Shown in pieces: positions 17,096 through 24,649 of a stretch of DNA of 64,000 nt; position 1 is the first letter of the stretch; every line of letters starts with the position of its first letter. The translations under genes and the position numbers were made by a program. Source of the stretch: Methylobacterium sp. Leaf104 (GTDB lineage: Bacteria > Pseudomonadota > Alphaproteobacteria > Rhizobiales > Beijerinckiaceae); contig NZ_LMMZ01000040.1 in the NCBI RefSeq assembly GCF_001422885.1, positions 1-64,000 on the forward strand, given 5' to 3'. The notes below the pieces were generated by a model. The model saw only the letters and a list, made by a program, of their open reading frames with translations. It was not told the origin of the DNA and ran no database searches.

Positions 17096-17248
17096 ATGGA
17101 CGACATCATGGCAGCACGGGAGGATGCAGGCGGACGTTGGGTCTCCGACCCGCATGTCTGGCACATCGCACCGATCACCCTGGTCCTGAGCGCCGCTCTC
17201 TGGACGCTCATCAGCCTGGTCGTGGCGCTCTGCCTCAGGATGATCTGA
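17096..17248 (+). CDS. 50-aa single-pass membrane protein
   Basis: ATG to TGA encodes MDDIMAAREDAGGRWVSDPH, then VWHIAPITLVLSAALWTLIS and LVVALCLRMI. There is a polar N-terminus of about 22 residues and one strong membrane helix to the C-terminus, giving a tail-anchored layout. A GGGGGA site lies 6 nt before the ATG. The gene is short but has clean start, stop and hydrophobicity. Function unknown. Confidence 0.6.
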   Translation: MDDIMAAREDAGGRWVSDPHVWHIAPITLVLSAALWTLISLVVALCLRMI

Positions 17249-17399
17249 ACACCGGCACGGGACCCCGTCCCTGCGCCTCGATCCATGTGCCCCGAGGTCG
17301 AGGATATCCGAGTGTCGCACCGCAGGCGGAGCGATCCGACCGCGGCTGACGTGATGGCCGCACACGCATTGCGCCCCGAACCATTTCTCGAGCCAACCC

Positions 17400-18716
17400 T
17401 CAGCGTGCGAGCGTGGGGCCGGATGCCTCTGCCGCGGGAGGCAGGATGGCTGCCTCGTGACGCAGTTGCGGGTTGTAGTCGGGCAGCTTGAGTTCCACGG
17501 TCAAGGTATCGCCGGGCAGGAGAATGTCCGTATCGATGGCCGGCACCGTCTCGCCCCCGGACGGCGTCCGTCGTGTGATCGTGTAGTTCTGGACCGGTCG
17601 GGTTCGGCTCCGCTGCAGCAGCAACGGGGCTGACAACTCGGACTCGCTCAGCAGCCGCTGCGTCGTCGCATACTTCGCCGTGACCGTGTCGATCTTGCCC
17701 TGAACTTCCCGAAGCTCCGTCGTCACGTCGCCGGCCCGCTTGTTGCGCAGCTCCAGCAATCCGATCTCGGTCCTCGAGATTTCCTGGAAGCCTTTCATCA
17801 GGCTGACGCTCAACTTGATCTTGTCGCTCTCACTCTGGGCGACGGAGCGTTCCATCGCGAGCTGGCGCGAGGTGACGGCGAGACCCTTGTCGACCAACGT
17901 GATCAGGGTCTGAAGCTCGCGCTTGATCAGCGAGATCTGCTTGTCCTCGAGGACCAACTGCTCCTTGAGGGAATCGATCTCCTTTTCGACATGTGCCCGC
18001 AACTGAACGAGTGCTGCCGTCTGGGTGTCAAAAGCCTCTCGACGGGCCGAGAAGATCGCCTGTTCCTGCCGCAGGGCCGTCGTGAAGGCGCTGTCCGAGC
18101 GGTAACGCTCCAGGGTCGTGGGCGGCTGGAAGGTCTTGCTGCCGCTGAGCTCGGCCTCCAGGCGCGATCGGCGGATCGACAAGGTCAGCCACTCGACGAA
18201 CTGAAGGCGCAGGTCGCCTTCCGAAGTGATCATCTCGCGTTCCAGCCGCAGGGGTCCGAGGTCTCGGGACTGCAGCACGCCGCCCGCGATCGCCACCGCC
18301 TGAAGGACTGTGAGTCCCGGCCTGTAGGGATAGTCGCCAGACTTCATGACCTGGCCCGTGACGTAGAATGGGCGGTATTGGATGATTTCGACCGAGACGT
18401 CAGGCTGACTCTTCAGTCCGAGGTTGCGCTTCAGTTGTTCAGAGATCCTGGCTGACAGCTCGTTGGTTGTGGTCCCATCCGCCTCCAGCTGGCCGACGAG
18501 GGGCAGCATGACCGTTCCGCTTGGACCGACGTTGTACTCGTCGTTCAGCGATTCCCATTCGTAGATTTCATCGCGCGACGGGCGCCACTCGAAGGCCTTG
18601 ACCCTGATCTTGTCCTGCGGCGCGAGGCGATATTCGTCCGCTGACGCGGGACACGCCACCACGAGCGCAACGGCGGCCACGAAGAAGCCGCGCAGGAAAG
18701 GGGAGTGAGTGTGCAT
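17400..18716 (-). CDS. ExoF/Wza-like polysaccharide export protein
   Basis: A 438-residue protein with a signal peptide (MHTHSPFLRGFFVAAVALVVACPASA). Mature sequence starts with the polysaccharide-export domain (DEYRLAPQDKIRVKAFEW, then GTVMLPLVGQLEADGTTTNE), followed by an SLBB-like segment (RPFYVTGQVMKSGDYPYRPG). Residues about 200-370 form a long coiled coil. A final beta-rich segment contains DILLPGDTLTVELK. The coiled coil makes it ExoF-like rather than a classical Wza. It should work with the Wzc/ExoP-like protein at 53259-55505 to export polysaccharide across the envelope. It is divergent from the glycosyltransferase at 19411. Confidence 0.88.
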   Translation of the reverse strand: MHTHSPFLRGFFVAAVALVVACPASADEYRLAPQDKIRVKAFEWRPSRDEIYEWESLNDEYNVGPSGTVMLPLVGQLEADGTTTNELSARISEQLKRNLGLKSQPDVSVEIIQYRPFYVTGQVMKSGDYPYRPGLTVLQAVAIAGGVLQSRDLGPLRLEREMITSEGDLRLQFVEWLTLSIRRSRLEAELSGSKTFQPPTTLERYRSDSAFTTALRQEQAIFSARREAFDTQTAALVQLRAHVEKEIDSLKEQLVLEDKQISLIKRELQTLITLVDKGLAVTSRQLAMERSVAQSESDKIKLSVSLMKGFQEISRTEIGLLELRNKRAGDVTTELREVQGKIDTVTAKYATTQRLLSESELSAPLLLQRSRTRPVQNYTITRRTPSGGETVPAIDTDILLPGDTLTVELKLPDYNPQLRHEAAILPPAAEASGPTLAR

Positions 18717-19283
18717 GGAACCTCTCGCTTGCTCAGGCATCGAAGCGCAGCGGCGACGATTAAGGGACCACGGTCTCCACGCGCATCGGACTGCCCGTGA
18801 GAAGCCGTTCAACGGAACACCGTCGCGCGAGCGGTCATAGGACGCCCCTGCGGAGCCGCGGCCCGCGACCCTTCGGCCGGTCACCGACACTGGTCCGCCG
18901 CGTGTCAGAGCCAGGGCGCGCGAGACCTTCGTGGCGCCTGCGTCGGCCTGAGCAGAGCTTGGACCTGCGCCCACCGGGAAGGGTGCCCATCATGTCGTCT
19001 CGCTTACGAAATCTCGCTTGCCGCAGGATAGGCGTAAGCCGGTGCGGCGGAACCACCGCTTTTCGGGCGATTGATCGGTCTCGCCCTGTCCGAAAGGCGT
19101 AGCATCGCGGCGTTTTCAGTCTCGGGACCCGTCGCGCCGGCTTGTCCGGGCGCGAATGCTCAAGCCCCCGCGACGTGACCTACGGTGTAAAGCCGCTCCA
19201 GCCATCGCTGCGTGTTTGTGCCCAGTCTTCCCGGACGCCCAGGACTGCGAGCCGGACCCTGTAATCGTTCGGTGCCTTTCAGG

Positions 19284-19306
19284 GTGCCAAAAGGGGTAGT
19301 CGGCAC
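19284..19306 (+). promoter_or_regulatory. Putative operator, shared motif copy a
   Basis: CAAAAGGGGTAG at 19288-19299 is flanked by GTGCC (19284-19288) and GGCAC (19302-19306), which form a dyad around it. It lies about 110 bp before the glycosyltransferase start. Related sites are at 19363-19377, 22138-22154 and 24573-24587. Confidence 0.45.
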
Positions 19307-19362
19307 AATAGAACGGCGTAGGCCACTCGTCGATCGACGCCCGATCTCATCCGATGATCTGT

Positions 19363-19377
19363 CCCTACCGCACTTTG
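19363..19377 (-). promoter_or_regulatory. Putative operator, shared motif copy b
   Basis: CCCTACCGCACTTTG on the plus strand reads CAAAGTGCGGTAGGG on the minus strand. It is one base longer in the middle than the site at 22138-22154. Confidence 0.4.
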
Positions 19378-19410
19378 CATTCGTGGCGACGTCCGGGAAG
19401 GCTGACCACA

Positions 19411-20712
19411 ATGCGGTTCAGGCCATCAAACCGGAAGAGCCCGTTCCGAATGTCCAGCCAGATTCTCAGCCATCCGGCGGCCCTCGCGACCCTGGCCGCC
19501 TCCGCCGCTCCGTCCTTCTCGGTTGTCCCGAAGCCGGAGACCTGGGACGCCGGTGTCGAGACCCGCCAGGTGTCCGACCTATCGGTGGCCGTCGTGCATG
19601 ACTGGTGTCCATCGTTCCGCGGAGGCGAGCGGGTGCTGTCCGCCCTCTGTCGCATCTTTCCGAAGAACGATGTCTATACGCTGTTCGATTTCCTGGAGGA
19701 TTCCGTCAAGGACGAATTCTTTCCGAATAAAACATTCTACACGTCTCCGGCCAACAGCCTGCCGTTCATCAAGAAATACTATCGATCCCTGTTCTTTGCC
19801 TGTCCGTTCCTGATCGAGCAGTTCGACGTGACGGGCTACGACGCCGTGATCTCGTCCTCCGCGGCCTTTGCCCGTGGGGTCATCACCCATCCCGACCAGC
19901 CGCATCTCTGCTACGTGCACAGCCCGGCGCGCTACGCATGGGACGAGCAGTTCTCCTACCTGAACGAGGCGAAGCTGGGATTCGGGCCGAAGGGGCTGCT
20001 CTACCGCATGATGCTCCATCATCTGCGGACCTGGGATACCCGCACGGCGAACGGGCCGGACATGATGCTCGCGAATTCGGAGTTCGTCAGGCGGCGCATT
20101 CGTCAAGTCTACGGTCGCGATGCGCGGGTCGTTCATCCGCCCGTCGACTTGAACGAATCGGTCTACGGGCGGGAGAAGGACGACTACTACGTCACCGCGT
20201 CCTTCCTGGCGCCGTACAAGCGCACGGATCTCGTCGTGGAAGCCTTCCGGACGATGCCGCACAGGCGCCTCGTCGTGGTGGGCGAAGGTCAGCAGTCCAA
20301 GAAGCTGCGCGCCATGTCCGCACCCAACATCACCTATACGGGATATCTGCCGCGGCAGGATTACCTCGAAACCGTCGCGCGCGCGAAGGCGCTCATCTTC
20401 GCCGGATGCGAAGATTTCGGGATCGCGCTCGCCGAGGCTCAGGCATCCGGCACGCCCGTCATCGCGTTCGCGCGCGGGGGAGCCGTGGACATCGTGCGAC
20501 CTCTCGGCAAGGACCGGCAACCTACGGGAATTCTCTTCCGGGAGCAGACCACGGGAGACATCCAGGCCGCGGTCGAACGTTTCGACGATCGCAGGCATGA
20601 GATCCGGGCCGAGAACTGCCGCCTGAACGCGCAGCGCTTCTCCGTTCAGCGCTTCGATACGGAGATCGCCGCAGCCTTCGCCGACGTGCTGGAGCAACGA
20701 GCTTCCGTCTGA
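19411..20712 (+). CDS. GT4-family glycosyltransferase (mannosyltransferase-like)
   Basis: A 433-residue protein. After an N-terminal extension of about 55 residues, the GT-B fold starts at LSVAVVHDWCPSFRGGERVL, where the glycine-rich loop binds the acceptor. The C-terminal half has VGEGQQSKKLRAM and the donor-binding block FAGCEDFGIALAEAQASGTP (an E-x7-E motif). It should transfer a sugar from a nucleotide donor to a lipid-linked exopolysaccharide intermediate at the cytoplasmic face. ATG 19411 has GGGAAGG 9 nt upstream; ATG 19450 is an alternative. The neighbouring ExoF-like gene supports an exopolysaccharide role. Confidence 0.88.
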   Translation: MRFRPSNRKSPFRMSSQILSHPAALATLAASAAPSFSVVPKPETWDAGVETRQVSDLSVAVVHDWCPSFRGGERVLSALCRIFPKNDVYTLFDFLEDSVKDEFFPNKTFYTSPANSLPFIKKYYRSLFFACPFLIEQFDVTGYDAVISSSAAFARGVITHPDQPHLCYVHSPARYAWDEQFSYLNEAKLGFGPKGLLYRMMLHHLRTWDTRTANGPDMMLANSEFVRRRIRQVYGRDARVVHPPVDLNESVYGREKDDYYVTASFLAPYKRTDLVVEAFRTMPHRRLVVVGEGQQSKKLRAMSAPNITYTGYLPRQDYLETVARAKALIFAGCEDFGIALAEAQASGTPVIAFARGGAVDIVRPLGKDRQPTGILFREQTTGDIQAAVERFDDRRHEIRAENCRLNAQRFSVQRFDTEIAAAFADVLEQRASV

Positions 20713-21228
20713 GCTCCCTCGGCCGCGCCCGGACCGTGTCCGGGCGGTGCATTCGAAGCCGAGCGCTGCGGCGTGGGGCGCGGTCCAAGGAACTCTCGTT
20801 CAAGGTCGTGGAGACCTGATGCGCTGCGGACGCATCGGCCCCGCGCGAAGCGGTGGTACCGAGCGAGGAGGCGGCCCGTCGCGAGCGACTGGATGGCAGC
20901 ACCCGCGGGGGCGGATCGTCTGGAGGGATGCTCGACAGGAAGCGTTCGCGATCGAGCCGGGTGCACCGTCCGTGATCATCGGCGGGGACTGGTAGGGCGT
21001 GTTGCGCTCACCATCCGGCATCGAGAGATGCCGGCCGTCGATCCGAGCGGATCGATCGCATCTCCGTGGCGACCGACTGAGTTCTGCGTGCCGCTTCGGG
21101 CGACCGCCCACCGGCGGTACGAACGCTCCCGGACACGCCGCTACGATGCGGCGTCCCCGGGAGCGGTGTACGGAACAGTCCTGCATCGGCGATGCTCCCA
21201 ACCGGACACCGCCACATAGACCCTGTGG
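20713..21228. other. Region between convergent genes, nothing recognised
   Basis: The glycosyltransferase and the LuxR regulator converge here. Frames on both strands are Arg-rich and without start signals. No T-run terminator was found. Confidence 0.45.
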
Positions 21229-22017
21229 TCACATGGCATGGACGTCGCGGTTCCATTCCGACGGGGCGTGTGGCCGCGCGTCGTGGCGGAACGCGTTGAT
21301 GAGGACTGCAACCTCGGTCCGGTTCTTTGCCTTGAGCTTGCGCATGATGTTGCGAACGTGAACCTTGACGGTGCTTTCCTGCATGCTGAGTTCGTAGGCG
21401 ATCACCTTGTTTGCCTTGCCGCTGCGAAGCGCATCGAGGACGGCCGCCTGGCGGTGGGTGAAGATCGCATCGCCGACATGCAGTGCCAGGGACGGCGGCT
21501 TCACGGGAGTCCGGGCGGCGACGAGGCTGTGAGCCGGCACGTAAGTCCCGCCGGCCTTGACGAGGCGGATGGCCTCGACGGCCACGCGGATCGGAAGGTT
21601 CAGGGGAACGTAGCCGCGGACACCCTTCCCGAGCATCTCCAGGATGCACTCGATGTTGTCCTGCTCAGCGAGCACCATGATCGGCAACAGGTTTCCAGCT
21701 TTCGCCAGGATATCGAAGTCCGAGAGCACGTCCTGGCGGCTGCGTCCCCCGCCCGAAAGCATGAGGACCACCGCGGATTTTCCGGCTCCGCTGGACATCC
21801 AGTCCTCAACCGTCGCGTGAGCCGAGACCTTGAAGGTTGAGAATGATTCGACACCTTTGACGAAGCATTCGCGAATGAAATGTCTGGGTTCGATGAGGAT
21901 AATCGTACCGTCGACCGCGACGCTGTTGATCTCTATAGCCGTCTCACTGTCGGAATTGTCGTGAGTCTGTAACGCCGCTTTCTGAATGGTCGAGCGCGAT
22001 CCATTAAGGACGTACAT
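21229..22017 (-). CDS. LuxR-family regulator with an atypical receiver domain
   Basis: A 262-residue protein. Residues about 35-155 have the length and order of a response-regulator receiver (GTIILIEPRHFIRECFVKGV to VRGYVPLNLPIRVAVEAI). The acidic pocket is missing and the phosphoacceptor position reads LMLSGGG, with no Asp, so phosphorylation is unlikely. The C-terminus is a LuxR helix-turn-helix (FTHRQAAVLDALRSGKANKV, then MQESTVKVHVRNIMRKLKAK). It lies among exopolysaccharide genes. A copy of the shared upstream motif at 22138-22154 suggests it controls itself and nearby genes. Confidence 0.88.
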   Translation of the reverse strand: MYVLNGSRSTIQKAALQTHDNSDSETAIEINSVAVDGTIILIEPRHFIRECFVKGVESFSTFKVSAHATVEDWMSSGAGKSAVVLMLSGGGRSRQDVLSDFDILAKAGNLLPIMVLAEQDNIECILEMLGKGVRGYVPLNLPIRVAVEAIRLVKAGGTYVPAHSLVAARTPVKPPSLALHVGDAIFTHRQAAVLDALRSGKANKVIAYELSMQESTVKVHVRNIMRKLKAKNRTEVAVLINAFRHDARPHAPSEWNRDVHAM

Positions 22018-22379
22018 GACTCAAAGTCCCTCTGTTGTTCATCACATTTATCAAGTTCTTAGTTTTCCGACGTTTCGGCTTTTTGGGCGCCAACGGAGAT
22101 CTTAATACTTCATTAACTTCTTAGGCGGAAGTGGCCGCCCCTACCACTTTGGGGTTACGTGGGCCGAATCGACTGTTGTCTCAGAATCCGGGCGGGCGGA
22201 GGCGGGGCGATCTTCTCAGGATCGGCTTTTCGCGACTCGCGCAGCACATGCCCTTGATTGGCGCTGATCTCGGGACGGGAGATCGTTGCTGCTCTCTCTT
22301 CTCTCACCGATCGTGTTGGACGGGCAGCCGGCGAGTCCTGTTCGAACGAAGTGGCAAGGATCCTGTGGATGGCTCGCGC
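22018..22379. other. Upstream region of the LuxR regulator
   Basis: 22020-22130 is AT-rich for this genome (for example CTTAATACTTCATTAACTTC) and probably holds the promoter of the regulator. A motif copy follows. The rest, up to the end of the methyltransferase gene, holds nothing recognised. Confidence 0.5.
22138..22154 (-). promoter_or_regulatory. Putative operator, shared motif copy c
   Basis: CCCCTACCACTTTGGGG on the plus strand reads CCCCAAAGTGGTAGGGG on the minus strand, about 120 bp upstream of the LuxR start. The ends (CCCC and GGGG) give it partial dyad symmetry. Confidence 0.45.
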
Positions 22380-23153
22380 TCAGGCTCGGATCCAGGCCTG
22401 GCCGATCATGCCCGCTCTCAATTCACCCGTCTGATGCGGGACCTTGAATCGGCGGCCCGGAATGTCCCACTGGTTCAGCTTCTCATAGCCGAGACCTTCC
22501 CGAACCTTCGTGAGGTAACCGTCCGTCACCACCCGGTGCGGCATGCGCTCGCGGTCGAAGGATTCGAGCGTGTAGAAATCCTGGTCCGAGACCGAGACCT
22601 TGTTGATGATGATCATTCGAGGGGCAGTGCGCATGTCCGCGACGATCTGATCGACAAATCTGTCCGAATACTGCAACGAGCCCGAGCACAGGAGGACGTC
22701 GCAGTCTGCCGCGGTGTCGAGGCTTTCGTGGTAGCTCAGGCCTGCGTCGTCCGGCCGTATCCTGCGCCGCCCCTCTCGGCAGATCGCGGGGACGTCCACG
22801 ACCTGCCACGCGATGCCGGGCGGAAGCGGCATGGCATTCCGATAGGCGTGATACTTGACGCCGACATGTCCGCCGAAATCGGTGACGACCTTGAGCTGCC
22901 GCTCCTGATGGAACCTTTGAAGAAAGAACATCACCGGCCAGTCGAAGGGGTGTACGGCCTGGAAGGTTTCAAGGTTGATGGTCACGACGCGATCGCTGTC
23001 GTAGGTCGCTCGCTTCGGCTTCGACAGAAAACTCTCAGCAGCGGAGCGGCTCGGAAAGCAACCCCAATAGGCGCCGTAGCCGATTCGAAAGCGGGTATTC
23101 AGGAATGCGGATTGGCGGACCTGCTTCAACCCGGGCGTCGACCAGATGCTCAT
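22380..23153 (-). CDS. TIGR04325-type methyltransferase
   Basis: A 257-residue protein. It has YGAYWGCFPSRSAAESF near the N-terminus and a Rossmann-like motif KVVTDFGGHVGVKYHAYRNA. Next come WQVVDVPAICREGRRR and DVLLCSGSLQYSDR, all in the order of the TIGR04325 putative methyltransferases found in polysaccharide clusters. It probably uses S-adenosylmethionine to methylate a sugar or acyl group of the polymer. The start at 23153 was chosen because the family begins close to it; 69 upstream in-frame residues look untranslated and the ribosome-binding site is weak. Confidence 0.75.
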   Translation of the reverse strand: MSIWSTPGLKQVRQSAFLNTRFRIGYGAYWGCFPSRSAAESFLSKPKRATYDSDRVVTINLETFQAVHPFDWPVMFFLQRFHQERQLKVVTDFGGHVGVKYHAYRNAMPLPPGIAWQVVDVPAICREGRRRIRPDDAGLSYHESLDTAADCDVLLCSGSLQYSDRFVDQIVADMRTAPRMIIINKVSVSDQDFYTLESFDRERMPHRVVTDGYLTKVREGLGYEKLNQWDIPGRRFKVPHQTGELRAGMIGQAWIRA

Positions 23154-23432
23154 GCGAAGATGACTTTCGTTCCGGGCGGAGTGGATCCCGATCTCGCCCT
23201 CTGACCATGACAGCTCTGCCCGCGGGCCGGCGGAAGTCGATCCGTCCTTCGCGTGAAGTGCGGTACGCCATTCGGGGAGGTCCGCGGGGTCGCGAGGGGC
23301 CGTTCGTCGCGCGGACCGATGGGGTCGGTACCTCGCCTCGACCAGAGAGAGGGGAGCCACGAATCTCCCTCCACGTCGCCTTGGCCGCGCGCGGGTGACC
23401 TCCGGCCGCCGGCCTCGACGGCGGCTGTCGGG

Positions 23433-24476
23433 CTAGCGCGAGCAGGTATCCGTCCGTTTTCGGGAGCCGTCGGCCATCACCCGCTTCGCGGCGGTGAAGG
23501 CAGCCTTGGTTCCGCCCAGCGCCCACTTGCCGTTGCCGGTCTTCGTCAGGCGCACCAGGCCCATGTAAGCCTCGTCCCCGGGCGCCCAGTAGGCTTCGTC
23601 CAGCAGTTCGTAGATGAACGCGCCCTCGATTCGATAGGTCTGCGCGAGATCGAGAAACCGGCGCATCTGACACTGGAGGCCGCTCGCCTGCCCGTCCTCA
23701 CCGTCGCGTTTGCTGCCGTAGGCGTGGTTGAATTCGGTCACCCAGATGGGCCGTCCGTAGGTTGCCAGGACCTTCAGGGCCAGTTCGGGATCGCCGTCGT
23801 AGTGATGCCAGACGGAGATTTCCCACGGGATGCCGTCCCGCTTCAGGCGCTCGAAGATGCCCACATGCCCCCAACCGGCCGACCCGATCGCGCGGACGGC
23901 CTCCGGATCGGCGGAGCGCGCGCCTTCGGAGAGGCCTCGCAGCACGGCCGCAACCTTGAGGTAGCGCGGTCCATAGTATTCGAGCGGTCCCCACCCGCCG
24001 GCGGGACCCCATTCGCAGGGATATTGCGTTCCGTCGTCGCGACGCTCGCAAGGCTGGATGATCGCGTGGTTCTCGAGTTCGTTGCCGAGCTCCCAGACCG
24101 GGATGTCGTGGCCGAACCGTCGCACGAATGCTTCGGCGAATTCGAAGCTCTTCCGATAGAGATCCGGCTCGGACTCCGCCGAGAGGGAGACAGGCGGAAT
24201 CAGGATGGGCAGGATCGTGATCGAGTGCCGCTTCGCGGCCGCGATGAGCGCTGCGAGCTGATCGGCCTTGTCGAGGCTCGTCACGTCGACCCGGTACGAC
24301 TTGGCACCCAGGTCGTTCAGGATCACCAACTGCTCATCGAACGTCACGCCAGGATAGGAAACGAGCGGATGCCCGTTGACCCCCCAGAGAATCTCGGCGT
24401 GGAGACCCGAAGTCAGGAGGAAGAGGTTCAAGACTGACTGTGCCGCAGTCCGACGGATGGATCTCATGAATGACAT
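23433..24476 (-). CDS. Secreted glycoside hydrolase, clan GH-A
   Basis: A 347-residue protein with an N-terminal signal-like segment (SVLNLFLLTSGLHA). It is a (beta/alpha)8 glycosidase. The acid/base Glu is in WELGNELE (E133) and the nucleophile Glu in IWVTEFN (E248), as in GH5/GH39-type enzymes of clan A; the exact family is not certain. It contains four or more cysteines. It lies between the methyltransferase and the NRPS operon and is likely to trim or release the exopolysaccharide in the periplasm or outside. ATG 24476 is used; a GTG one codon upstream is possible. Confidence 0.78.
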   Translation of the reverse strand: MSFMRSIRRTAAQSVLNLFLLTSGLHAEILWGVNGHPLVSYPGVTFDEQLVILNDLGAKSYRVDVTSLDKADQLAALIAAAKRHSITILPILIPPVSLSAESEPDLYRKSFEFAEAFVRRFGHDIPVWELGNELENHAIIQPCERRDDGTQYPCEWGPAGGWGPLEYYGPRYLKVAAVLRGLSEGARSADPEAVRAIGSAGWGHVGIFERLKRDGIPWEISVWHHYDGDPELALKVLATYGRPIWVTEFNHAYGSKRDGEDGQASGLQCQMRRFLDLAQTYRIEGAFIYELLDEAYWAPGDEAYMGLVRLTKTGNGKWALGGTKAAFTAAKRVMADGSRKRTDTCSR

Positions 24477-24572
24477 CACGGCCCGAACTTTCGGATCAAT
24501 CTGACGTTGTGATCTTGGACCTTATCCAGTTTTCGGCACAGTCATTCCTGTTTAAAAGGGCAAAGGACCACT

Positions 24573-24587
24573 CAAAAGGCGTAGGGG
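24573..24587 (+). promoter_or_regulatory. Putative operator, shared motif copy d
   Basis: CAAAAGGCGTAGGGG lies 62 bp before the first ATG of the NRPS operon. It matches the core of the sites upstream of the LuxR regulator and the glycosyltransferase. Confidence 0.45.
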
Positions 24588-24649
24588 CGCAGTCGTAAGC
24601 AGGAATTGAAACGAAGAGGCCCGTCCTATCAGTCTGACCCCCGCCGGCC

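Larger units (their letters stand above)
18717..19410. other. Long divergent promoter region of the exopolysaccharide genes
   Basis: 694 bp separate the export gene (minus) and the glycosyltransferase (plus). Two copies of the shared CAAA...GTAG motif lie near its right end (19288-19299 and 19363-19377). No protein-like frame with a good start was seen. Confidence 0.55.
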
